From Streptomyces sp. LUP30 (lineage in GTDB: Bacteria > Actinomycetota > Actinomycetes > Streptomycetales > Streptomycetaceae): 64,000 nucleotides of DNA. Each line of letters opens with the position of its first letter. The first letter of the stretch is position 1. Below the pieces are notes generated by a model. It saw only the letters and a list, made by a program, of their open reading frames with translations, searched no databases and had not been told where the DNA came from. The translations under genes and the position numbers were made by a program. Shown one piece after another: positions 25,322 through 34,376 of this stretch. The stretch lies in NCBI RefSeq assembly GCF_001746365.1, contig NZ_MJAJ01000035.1, forward strand, positions 25,065-89,064. Reading direction: 5' to 3'.

Positions 25322-26634
25322 GCACCGTGCCCCGCGACGTGAACTCCACCCTTCCGGGTGACCCTCCCCCGGGCGGACGGCGCGCCATGGCCGTCTGGGG
25401 GATCGGCGTCTCGGTCTACTTCGTCGCGGTCATCTTCCGCACGTCTCTGGGGGTGGCCGGCCTCGACGCCGCCGACCGCTTCCATGTGAACGCCTCGGCT
25501 CTGTCGACGTTCTCGATCCTGCAGCTGCTCGTCTACGCCGGCATGCAGATACCGGTGGGTCTGCTGGTCGACCGGCTGGGCACGAAGAAGGTGCTGGCCA
25601 TCGGCGTCGTGCTGTTCACGGCCGGTCAGCTCGGCTTCGCCTTCTCCCCTTCGTACGGCACGGCCCTCGCCTCGCGCGCCCTGCTGGGCTGCGGGGACGC
25701 GATGACGTTCATCAGCGTGCTGCGGCTGGGATCCCGGTGGTTCCCGGCGCGGCGCGGGCCGATGGTCGCCCAGCTCGCCGGCCTGGTGGGGATGGCGGGC
25801 AACCTCGTCTCCACCCTGGTCCTGGCTCGTCTGCTGCACGGCGTCGGCTGGACGGCGGCCTTCGCGGGCAGCGCGCTGGCGGGTGTGGTGGTGCTGGTCC
25901 TGCTGCTGCTGTTCCTGAAGGACCACCCCGAGGGCCATGAGCCCGAGCCGTTCCCGCACCGGGGCGCGGCCTACGTCCGCCGCCAGATCGCCGCGTCCTG
26001 GCGTGAGCCGGGCACCCGGCTGGGCCTGTGGGTGCACTTCACCACCCAGTTCCCGGCGATGGTGTTCCTGCTTCTGTGGGGGCTTCCGTTCCTGGTCGAG
26101 GCACAGGGTCTGACCCGGGCCACGGCCGGTGAACTCCTCACGCTGGTGGTCCTGTGCAACATGGTCGTGGGCCTGGTCTACGGCCAGATCGTCGCCCGTC
26201 ACCACGAGGCACGGCTGCCGCTGGCCCTGGGCACGGTGGGCACGACGGCGGTGATGTGGGCGGCGATGCTGGCCTGGCCCGGCGACCGTGCGCCGATGTG
26301 GCTGCTCGTGGTGGTCTGCGCGGTCCTCGGCGCGTGCGGCCCCGCCAGCATGCTCGGGTTCGACTTCGCCCGGCCGGCGAACCCGCCCGAGCGCCAGGGG
26401 ACGGCCTCCGGCATCACGAACATGGGCGGTTTCGTGGCGTCCATGACGACGCTCTTCGCGATCGGCGTGCTGCTGGACGCGACCGGCGACGACTACACGA
26501 TCGCCTTCTCCTTCGTCTTCGTCCTGCAGGCCCTCGGCGTCAGCCAGATCCTGCGCCTGCGCAGTCGGGCCGCTCGGCGGGAACGGGAGCGGCTGGTGGC
26601 CAGCAGGGTGGAAACGGTGCACGTGCCGGCCTGA
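25318..26634 (+). CDS. MFS transporter
   Basis: A 438-residue membrane protein with about twelve hydrophobic segments and the MFS loop motif after helix 2 (GLLVDRLGTKKVL). It overlaps the GntR gene by four bases. Cotranscription with an FCD-type regulator suggests that both respond to an organic acid or sugar acid, but the substrate cannot be deduced. A hairpin after the stop ends the unit. Confidence 0.9.
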   Translation: MSTVPRDVNSTLPGDPPPGGRRAMAVWGIGVSVYFVAVIFRTSLGVAGLDAADRFHVNASALSTFSILQLLVYAGMQIPVGLLVDRLGTKKVLAIGVVLFTAGQLGFAFSPSYGTALASRALLGCGDAMTFISVLRLGSRWFPARRGPMVAQLAGLVGMAGNLVSTLVLARLLHGVGWTAAFAGSALAGVVVLVLLLLFLKDHPEGHEPEPFPHRGAAYVRRQIAASWREPGTRLGLWVHFTTQFPAMVFLLLWGLPFLVEAQGLTRATAGELLTLVVLCNMVVGLVYGQIVARHHEARLPLALGTVGTTAVMWAAMLAWPGDRAPMWLLVVVCAVLGACGPASMLGFDFARPANPPERQGTASGITNMGGFVASMTTLFAIGVLLDATGDDYTIAFSFVFVLQALGVSQILRLRSRAARRERERLVASRVETVHVPA

Positions 26635-26668
26635 GGACGGCAGCCCGTCCCCGGGCGGCTCGACGAAG

Positions 26669-26704
26669 GGGAGCCGCGACCCGTGTGACCGGGGCGCGGC
26701 TCCC
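26669..26704. terminator. hairpin between the MFS gene and bkdH
   Basis: GGGAGCCGCG (26669-26678) pairs with CGCGGCTCCC (26695-26704) over a 16-base loop, between convergent genes. Confidence 0.7.
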
Positions 26705-26722
26705 TCCGTCGGGCCGTACCGC

Positions 26723-28198
26723 TCAGCCCCAGGTGATCAGCTTCTTCGGCTGCTCCAGGATCGCCGCCACGTCGGCCAGCACCTTGGAGCCCAGCTCCCC
26801 GTCCACGAGGCGGTGGTCGAAGCTCAGCGCCAGGGTGGTGACCTGGCGGGGCTTGACCTTGCCCTTGTGGACCCACGGCTGCAGCCTGATCGCGCCGACC
26901 GCGAGGATCGCGGACTCGCCGGGGTTGAGGATCGGGGTGCCGGTGTCGACGCCGAAGACGCCGACGTTGGTGATGGTCACCGTGCCGCCCTGCATGGCGG
27001 CGGGCGATGTCTTGCCCTCCCTCGCCGTGGACACCAGGTCGCCGAGGGACTGCGCCAGCTGCGGCAGCGTCTGGGCGTGGGCGTCCTTGATGTTCGGGAC
27101 CAGCAGCCCCCTGGGAGTGGCCGCGGCGATGCCCAGGTTGACGTAGTGCTTGACCACGATCTCCTGTGCCGCCTCGTCCCAGGACGCGTTGATCTCCGGG
27201 TGGCGCTTGACGGCGACCAGCAGGGCCTTGGCGATGACGAGGAGCGGGTTGACCCTGAGGCCCTGCATCTCCTTGTCCCGCTTGAGCTCCTCGACGAGCT
27301 TCAGCGTGCGGGTCACGTCGATCGTCACGAACTCCGTGACGTGCGGCGCGGTGAACGCCGAGCCGACCATCGCCGCCGCCGTCGCCTTGCGCACGCCCTT
27401 GACGGGGATGCGGGTCTCCCGGGCGGTGTCGTACGACGCCACGGCCGCGGGGGCCGTGACCGGGGCCGGCGTCGCCGGGACGGCCGGAGCCGGGGTCGCC
27501 GGCTCGATGGCCGGTGCGGCCACGGCGGCCGGGTTCGCCGCCGCGTGGACGTCCTCGCGGGTGATGATGCCGTCCGGGCCGGACGGGACCACGGTGGCGA
27601 GGTCGACGCCCAGGTCCTTGGCCAGCTTGCGGACCGGCGGCTTGGCCAGGGGCCGCTCCCTCACGGCGGGCGCGCCGCCGTGGCCGTTCAGCTCCGCCTG
27701 GATGGTGTCCGGGACCTGCGGGACGGTGATCTCCGGGCCCTTGCGCGGCCGGCGCTTGGTGGAGGACGCGGCCACGCCGTAGCCGACGAGCACCGGCTGG
27801 CGGCCCGAGCCCACCGGCTTCGCCGCCTCGGGCGTCGCGGTCCCGGCCGTCACCGTCCCGGGCTTCGGCCGGGATTCCTCCGGAGCGGCCGGCGTCTGCG
27901 TGGGGGCCTGCGCCGGTACCTCGGCGACCGGGACGGCGCCCGCGCCGCCCGCCACGTCCACCGCGATGATCGACGTGCCCACGTCGACCGTGGTGCCCTC
28001 GGGGAAGTGCAGCGAGCGCACGACGCCGTCGTAGGGGATGGGCAGTTCCACGGCGGCCTTGGCGGTCTCGACCTCGCAGACCACCTGGCCGTCCGTGACC
28101 GTGTCGCCCGGCTGGACGTACCACTTGAGGATCTCGGCCTCGGTGAGCCCCTCGCCCACGTCGGGCATCTTGAACTCGCGTACGGACGCTTCCGTCAT
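26723..28198 (-). CDS. bkdH: branched-chain alpha-keto acid dehydrogenase E2 (cluster 1)
   Basis: A 491-residue dihydrolipoyl acyltransferase, the core of the complex. One lipoyl domain is at the N-terminus (lipoylated Lys47 in VETAKAAVE). An Ala/Pro linker follows, then the E1/E3-binding domain (about 150-185, RKLAKDLGVDLATVVPSG), a second long Ala/Pro/Val linker, and the catalytic domain with LSFDHRLVDG (the H-x3-D-G motif). It transfers isobutyryl, isovaleryl and methylbutyryl groups to CoA. It is the last gene of a bkdF-bkdG-bkdH operon. ATG 28198 is chosen over upstream codons because the family begins right before the lipoyl domain. The name follows S. avermitilis usage, from memory. 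Confidence 0.92.
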   Translation of the reverse strand: MTEASVREFKMPDVGEGLTEAEILKWYVQPGDTVTDGQVVCEVETAKAAVELPIPYDGVVRSLHFPEGTTVDVGTSIIAVDVAGGAGAVPVAEVPAQAPTQTPAAPEESRPKPGTVTAGTATPEAAKPVGSGRQPVLVGYGVAASSTKRRPRKGPEITVPQVPDTIQAELNGHGGAPAVRERPLAKPPVRKLAKDLGVDLATVVPSGPDGIITREDVHAAANPAAVAAPAIEPATPAPAVPATPAPVTAPAAVASYDTARETRIPVKGVRKATAAAMVGSAFTAPHVTEFVTIDVTRTLKLVEELKRDKEMQGLRVNPLLVIAKALLVAVKRHPEINASWDEAAQEIVVKHYVNLGIAAATPRGLLVPNIKDAHAQTLPQLAQSLGDLVSTAREGKTSPAAMQGGTVTITNVGVFGVDTGTPILNPGESAILAVGAIRLQPWVHKGKVKPRQVTTLALSFDHRLVDGELGSKVLADVAAILEQPKKLITWG

Positions 28199-28217
28199 CG
28201 TCGTCACGACCCTCTCC

Positions 28218-29210
28218 TCAGTACGCCAGGGCACGGTCGACGGCGTCGAGCACCCGGTCCAGGCCCGGCAGGTACTCCTCCTCCAGGCGCGCCGGCGGGT
28301 ACGGGGCGTGATAGCCGCCGACCCGCAGAACCGGCGCCTCCAGGTGGTAGAAGCAGCGCTCGGTGATCCGGGCGGCGATCTCCGCGCCCGAGCCGAAGAA
28401 CACCGGCGCCTCGTGGACGACGACCAGGCGGCGGGTCTTCTCCACCGATGTCTGGATCGAGTCGAAGTCCAGCGGGGACACCGAGCGCAGGTCCACGACC
28501 TCCAGGTTCTTGCCCTCCTCGGCGGCCGCGGCGGCGACCTCCTGGCAGAGCTTCACCATCGGGCCGTAGGCGACGAGGGTCAGGTCCGTGCCCTCGCGGA
28601 CGACCTGGGCCTTGTGCAGCGGGCCGGGGATGGCCTCCGTGTTGACCTCGGCCTTGTCCCAGTAGCGCCGCTTGGGCTCGAAGAAGATCACCGGGTCGTC
28701 GCTCTGGATGGCCTGCTGCATCATCCAGTACGCGTCGGACGCGTTGGACGGGGAGACGATCTTCAGGCCGGACACGTGCGCGAAGAGCGCTTCCGGCGAC
28801 TCCGAGTGGTGCTCGACCGCGCCGATGCCGCCGCCGTAGGGGATGCGCACGACGACCGGGAGCTTGACCTTGCCCAGCGAACGGGCGTGCATCTTCGCGA
28901 GCTGGGTGACGATCTGGTCGTAGGCGGGGAAGACGAAGCCGTCGAACTGGATCTCCACCACCGGGCGGTAGCCGCGCAGGGCCAGCCCGATCGCCGTGCC
29001 CACGATGCCCGACTCGGCGAGCGGGGTGTCGATGACGCGGCTCTCGCCGAAGTCCTTCTGCAGGCCGTCGGTCACCCGGAAGACGCCGCCGAGCTTGCCG
29101 ACGTCCTCACCCATGATCAGGACCTTGGGGTCCGCCTCCAGGGCGTGGCGCAGCGACTCGTTGATCGCCTTGGCCAGGGCCAGGTTCTTGGTGGTTGCGG
29201 TGTCCGCCAT
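28218..29210 (-). CDS. bkdG: branched-chain alpha-keto acid dehydrogenase E1 beta (cluster 1)
   Basis: A 330-residue E1 beta subunit. It forms the alpha2beta2 thiamin diphosphate decarboxylase with BkdF. Visible hallmarks are GEDVGKLGGVFRVTDGL, DTPLAESGIVGTAIGLAL, RIPYGGGIGAVEHHSES, VEVVDLRSVSPLD-like sequence and a C-terminal GLDRVLDAVDRAL. The start codon is one base after the bkdF stop and the stop is 19 bases before bkdH, so the three genes form one transcript. Confidence 0.95.
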   Translation of the reverse strand: MADTATTKNLALAKAINESLRHALEADPKVLIMGEDVGKLGGVFRVTDGLQKDFGESRVIDTPLAESGIVGTAIGLALRGYRPVVEIQFDGFVFPAYDQIVTQLAKMHARSLGKVKLPVVVRIPYGGGIGAVEHHSESPEALFAHVSGLKIVSPSNASDAYWMMQQAIQSDDPVIFFEPKRRYWDKAEVNTEAIPGPLHKAQVVREGTDLTLVAYGPMVKLCQEVAAAAAEEGKNLEVVDLRSVSPLDFDSIQTSVEKTRRLVVVHEAPVFFGSGAEIAARITERCFYHLEAPVLRVGGYHAPYPPARLEEEYLPGLDRVLDAVDRALAY

Positions 29211-29211
29211 C

Positions 29212-30432
29212 TCAGTTTCCCCCCGTACCCGCGGCGAAGCCGCTCTCGGATTCCGTCGCGAACGACGCCTGGTACGCGGCGAACTGCGCCCGCTCCTCGT
29301 CCACCAGCGCGTGTCCGTCCGCGTACACGTTCTCGAAGATCGCGAAGTGGTCCGGGTCCGGCATGGCGCGGACCGCTTCGCGCACTCGCCTGCCCAACGC
29401 CTCGCTCTCCGCTTCGAGTTCCGCGAAGAATCCCTCGTCCGTGTGGTTTGAGGCCTCCAGGTGGCGGCGCAGGCGCAGGATCGGGTCCTTCGCCTCCCAG
29501 GCCTCGCGCTCCTCGTCGGCCCGGTACTTCGTCGGGTCGTCGGAGGTGGTGTGGGCGCCCATGCGGTACGTGTAGGCCTCGACGAGGGTGGGGCCCTCGC
29601 CGTTGCGGGCCCGCTCCAGCGCCCACCGGGTGACCGCGAGGCAGGCCAGCACGTCGTTGCCGTCCACGCGGACACCCGGGAAGCCGTAGCCCTGGGCGCG
29701 CTGGTAGAGCGGGACGCGGGTCTGCTTCTCGGTGGGCTCGGAGATCGCCCACTGGTTGTTCTGGCAGAAGAACACGACCGGCGCGTTGTAGACCGCGGAG
29801 AAGGTGAAGGACTCCGCCACGTCGCCCTGGCTGGAGGCGCCGTCGCCGAAGTAGGCGATGACCGCGCTGTCCGCGCCGTCCTTGGCGACGCCCATCGCGT
29901 ACCCGGTCGCGTGCAGCGTCTGGGAGCCGATGACGATGGTGTACAGGTGGAAGTTGTTGCTGTTGGGGTCCCAGCCGCCGTTGTTCACGCCGCGGAACAT
30001 GCCGAGCAGGTTCGTCGGGTCGACCCCGCGGCACCAGGCGACGCCGTGCTCGCGGTAGGTCGGGAAGACGTAGTCGTCCTCGCGGGTGGCCCGGCCGGAG
30101 CCGATCTGCGCGGCCTCCTGACCGAGCAGCGAGGCCCACAGGCCGAGTTCGCCCTGGCGCTGGAGGGCGGTCGCCTCGGCGTCGAAACGGCGGGTGAGCA
30201 CCATGTCGCGGTAGAGGCCGCGGAGGTCTTCAGGGGTGACACCGGAGACGTACTTGGCGTACTCGGCGTTCTTGGCGTTCTTGACCCGCTTGCCCTCCGG
30301 CGTCAGCAGCTGCACGAGCTCGGGCTCGGCGCTCTTCCTGGCGGTGGTGCGGGTGCGCTCGGTGCCGCTGGCGCCGGCCTTGCTTCCGGCGCTGCGTCGC
30401 GGCTTGTGCGCGGCAGTGCTCTCCACGGTCAC
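29212..30432 (-). CDS. bkdF: branched-chain alpha-keto acid dehydrogenase E1 alpha (cluster 1)
   Basis: A 406-residue E1 alpha subunit that decarboxylates the keto acids of Val, Leu and Ile. The thiamin diphosphate motif is GDGASSQGDVAESFTFS...CQNN, and the phosphorylation-loop-like region YRMGAHTTSDDPTKYR is present. A Lys/Arg/Thr-rich N-terminal extension of about 50 residues is absent in BkdA. The GTG at 30432 is chosen for GGAGGAG 5 bases upstream; an in-frame ATG at 30531 would add 33 residues of low-complexity sequence. First gene of the operon. Confidence 0.94.
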   Translation of the reverse strand: MTVESTAAHKPRRSAGSKAGASGTERTRTTARKSAEPELVQLLTPEGKRVKNAKNAEYAKYVSGVTPEDLRGLYRDMVLTRRFDAEATALQRQGELGLWASLLGQEAAQIGSGRATREDDYVFPTYREHGVAWCRGVDPTNLLGMFRGVNNGGWDPNSNNFHLYTIVIGSQTLHATGYAMGVAKDGADSAVIAYFGDGASSQGDVAESFTFSAVYNAPVVFFCQNNQWAISEPTEKQTRVPLYQRAQGYGFPGVRVDGNDVLACLAVTRWALERARNGEGPTLVEAYTYRMGAHTTSDDPTKYRADEEREAWEAKDPILRLRRHLEASNHTDEGFFAELEAESEALGRRVREAVRAMPDPDHFAIFENVYADGHALVDEERAQFAAYQASFATESESGFAAGTGGN

Positions 30433-30473
30433 GTGTGCTCCTCCGTCGGTCCGGCCCCCGGGGTCGCCGGGTG

Positions 30474-30515
30474 GCTGGGGTCCCCCCGGCTCTCCAAGAG
30501 CCTGAGGGAGCGGCT
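30474..30515. repeat. interspersed inverted-repeat element, copy 2
   Basis: It shares GGGGTCCCCCCG with the element at 22445 and contains a small perfect hairpin GGCTCT-CCA-AGAGCC (30488-30502). It lies in the presumed 5' leader of bkdF. Confidence 0.45.
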
Positions 30516-30618
30516 CACCTGTTTCCGACACCCGTGCACGGGGTGGGTGTCACTCGGTCGGACCAGGCGTGACAGGTGCCCCGGCGAGCGCCCTGCGGTC
30601 GACACGTTACCCAGTGCC

Positions 30619-30632
30619 TCACATTTCTGTGA
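30619..30632. promoter_or_regulatory. perfect dyad TCACA-N4-TGTGA
   Basis: A 14-base dyad in the AT-rich island upstream of bkdF. It could be an operator for a dimeric regulator. It is oriented opposite to the usual CRP site (TGTGA first), so CRP is not claimed. Confidence 0.4.
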
Positions 30633-30652
30633 AACCCCTCCTGACCTGCGTT

Positions 30653-30674
30653 TTTGCTTGGATTTCCAAGTAAA
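30653..30674. promoter_or_regulatory. near-perfect 22-base palindrome upstream of bkdF
   Basis: CTTGGA at 30657-30662 and TCCAAG at 30665-30670 are separated by TT, and flanking TTT/AAA extends the symmetry with one mismatch. AT-rich imperfect palindromes of this kind suit Lrp/AsnC-type or similar regulators; the binding protein is unknown. Confidence 0.45.
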
Positions 30675-30804
30675 TCGGCAAAGTCGGGAAGGAGCCTGGT
30701 CACAGCCTTGCAGGAGGCCGGAGCAACGGCACGTTATCCCGGGCACCCGCGCCACGGGAAGAGCATTCGGTCAGCGACCTGCGGCCGTTCGGGCGGTCGG
30801 AACG

Positions 30805-30854
30805 CCGGTCGACGGACCCCTGCGCGTGCCGGGCACTCCGGTCGACGGACCCCT
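30805..30854. repeat. 17-base direct repeat pair
   Basis: CCGGTCGACGGACCCCT occurs at 30805-30821 and again exactly at 30838-30854, 33 bases apart (about three helical turns). It lies between the bkdF region and the APH gene; no function is evident. Confidence 0.8.
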
Positions 30855-31011
30855 CGTCGCCACCCTCGTCCACGCCCTCGTCGACGCCCTGCGGCGAGCC
30901 CCGACACGACCTGATGCGGCCTGATGCGACCTGATACGACCGAGCGTGACACCCGTTGTCGCTTGGTGACCATCTGTGACAACGGCCAGCTCACGGGCTC
31001 GACCGGTGGCC

Positions 31012-31017
31012 TAGCAT
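31012..31017 (+). promoter_or_regulatory. -10 box for the APH-fold gene (leaderless)
   Basis: TAGCAT at 31012-31017 followed by 7 bases and GTG at 31025 suggests transcription starting at the start codon. No ribosome binding site is present. Confidence 0.45.
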
Positions 31018-31024
31018 CGGGCGC

Positions 31025-32311
31025 GTGCCGCGCTCCTGTGTACCCCCCTCAATGCCCCACGCGCCCCCTTTGGGCGCTCTGCTCCACCGGTACGCCGCCG
31101 GCTCCGCGCTCGCCTGCGAGCCCGTCGAGGAAGGGCTGCTCAACCGCGGATTCCGGCTGCGCACCACCCGCGGCCGCTACTTCCTCAAACACCACTTCGA
31201 CCCGGACACCGCCGACCCCGCGTCGATCGCCCGCCAGCACCGGGCCACCGAACGGCTGGCCGGTCTGGGCGTCCCGGTCGCTCCCCCGCTGCCCGGCCGC
31301 GACGGCCGTACGGTCGCCGTGGTCGGCGGCCACGCCTACGCCCTGCACCCGTGGATCGAGGGCCGTCACCGGCACGGCTCCCAGCTCACCCCCGGCCAGT
31401 GCGGCCGCCTCGGAGCGCTGCTCGGGGTGGTGCACGCCAGCCTGGAGCACGTGATGCGCCCGTCGGCCGGGCAGTCGCCGGGGCGTGGAGAGCGGGTGCC
31501 TCCGGCGCGCGACCCGGAGCGCACCACCCCGACCGGGCGCGGCGCACGCGCCCCCCACCCACAGCACACCCCTGTCCCGGAGGCCATCACGCCTCCGACC
31601 GGTCCCTTCCCGCTCACCCGCCCCTCAGCCCCTGCCGCCCGCGCCGCCCCTGCCGAGCCGCCCGCCCGGGCCGAGCCGGAGCCCCCGGGCGGGCCCGCCG
31701 CCCCTGTCGGGTCCACCGCTGCCGGCCGGCCCGAAGCCCCCGCCCCGAGCCCCGACCCGGCGGACACCTTCGTCCTGATCGACGATCTCCTCGCGCGCGT
31801 GCGGCGACACCGCCCCGCCGACTCCTTCGACGAGCTCGCCCGCCACCGCCTCCTGGAGCGGCGCCGGCTCCTGGAACGGCACGCCGACCGGCGACCCCCG
31901 CCCGGCGGGCCGGTCGGCTGGGTGCACGGGGACTTCCACCCCTTCAACCTGCTCTACCGCGGGGACGCCCCCGCCGCCATCGTCGACTGGGACCGGCTCG
32001 GGGTCCAGCCCCGCGCCGAGGAGGCCGTCCGCGCGGCCGCGATCTTCTTCGTCCGGCCCGACGGCACGCTCGACCTGCCGAAGGCGAGGGAGTACGCGCG
32101 CGCGTACCGGCGGGCGGCGGGAGCCTCACCCCGCGAACTCGGCGCGGCCGTGCACCGCGTGTGGTGGGAACGGCTCAACGACTTCTGGATGCTGCGCTGG
32201 CACTACGAGCGCGGCGACACCCGCGCGGACTCCCAGTTCCCGGCGTCTTCGGCGCTCGCGGTGTGGTGGACGCGGGAGTACGACGCCGTCTGCGGGGCGT
32301 TCACGGACTGA
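31025..32311 (+). CDS. aminoglycoside phosphotransferase (APH/choline kinase)-fold protein
   Basis: A 428-residue kinase-fold protein. The N-lobe contains EEGLLNRGFRLRTTRGRYFLKHHFD (Lys of the ATP site). The C-lobe has the catalytic loop VHGDFHPFNLLY (HGDxHxxN) and the metal-binding IVDWDRLG. Between the lobes lies an unusual Pro/Ala-rich insertion of about 110 residues (about 140-250). The substrate is unknown; small-molecule hydroxyl phosphorylation is the family role, and resistance is not implied. GTG 31025 is preferred for the promoter spacing; ATG 31052 is an alternative. Confidence 0.82.
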   Translation: MPRSCVPPSMPHAPPLGALLHRYAAGSALACEPVEEGLLNRGFRLRTTRGRYFLKHHFDPDTADPASIARQHRATERLAGLGVPVAPPLPGRDGRTVAVVGGHAYALHPWIEGRHRHGSQLTPGQCGRLGALLGVVHASLEHVMRPSAGQSPGRGERVPPARDPERTTPTGRGARAPHPQHTPVPEAITPPTGPFPLTRPSAPAARAAPAEPPARAEPEPPGGPAAPVGSTAAGRPEAPAPSPDPADTFVLIDDLLARVRRHRPADSFDELARHRLLERRRLLERHADRRPPPGGPVGWVHGDFHPFNLLYRGDAPAAIVDWDRLGVQPRAEEAVRAAAIFFVRPDGTLDLPKAREYARAYRRAAGASPRELGAAVHRVWWERLNDFWMLRWHYERGDTRADSQFPASSALAVWWTREYDAVCGAFTD

Positions 32312-32354
32312 CCCTCCGGCCCCGCGGCTCAGCCCGCTCCCCCCACGGAACGCG

Positions 32355-32394
32355 CACGCGCGCGTGGAGCCCGGTCAGGGCCCACGCGCGCGTG
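32355..32394. terminator. long hairpin between convergent APH and kinase genes
   Basis: CACGCGCGCGTGG (32355-32367) pairs perfectly with 32382-32394, and inner GCCC/GGGC extends it with a bulge. It lies downstream of both convergent genes. Confidence 0.8.
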
Positions 32395-32437
32395 AAGAGA
32401 CAGAACGGCTCCGCCGGGCGATGACCCGGCGCCCAGG

Positions 32438-34018
<1,581 letters not shown>

Positions 34019-34376
34019 CAGTCCTCGCCGTCGTTTCTGCCCGCGGTGCGCGCGGTGTTGTCACGGTCTCCGTCGGCCACGCTACAGCCTCCACGCAAGC
34101 CGCCGGTCCGGGACCGATCCCCGGAACGATTCCCGGGACGGGCCCCGGCGCCGGTCCGGGACGGACCGGCCATCAAACCCGTACTCCGTGCAGCCGTGCA
34201 AATTCTGTGTACCGGCCGTACGGCACCTGTAACGCTTCCGCGACGCTTCTTTCTCGTAGGGTCACGGAACGGGCACCGAACTTGACGTGTCGGTGCCCTG
34301 CGGCAGACTTGGCCGGGAATAGCACTTTCGATCAACGACAGTCAACGGCGCCAAAGGCCAACGGGGGACGTGGAAG
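34019..34376. promoter_or_regulatory. 358-base divergent promoter region between two kinase genes
   Basis: No gene is seen. TTGACG (34282-34287) and CAGACT (34304-34309), spaced 16 bases, form a plausible promoter for the rightward kinase. A TAGGGT is at 34256. The left half is GC-rich with repeated GGACCG/CCGGGAC motifs (34105-34170). The promoter of the leftward kinase is not obvious. Confidence 0.5.

Larger units (their letters stand above)
30433..31024. promoter_or_regulatory. 592-base intergenic region upstream of bkdF
   Basis: No convincing gene is seen here. It holds the likely bkdF leader, an interspersed repeat at 30474-30515, an AT-rich island (about 30600-30690) with two dyads (30619-30632 and 30653-30674), a 17-base direct repeat (30805-30821 and 30838-30854), and the APH-gene promoter at its right edge. 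The AT-rich island is the best candidate for regulator binding and the bkdFGH promoter. Confidence 0.6.

Noticed and set aside
30429..30755. Possible small gene upstream of bkdF
   Set aside because: Its composition is not coding-like, it has no ribosome binding site and it covers the likely promoter island.
31025..32311. Aminoglycoside resistance gene
   Set aside because: The APH fold is shared by many metabolic kinases. Nothing in the sequence or context points to antibiotic modification.
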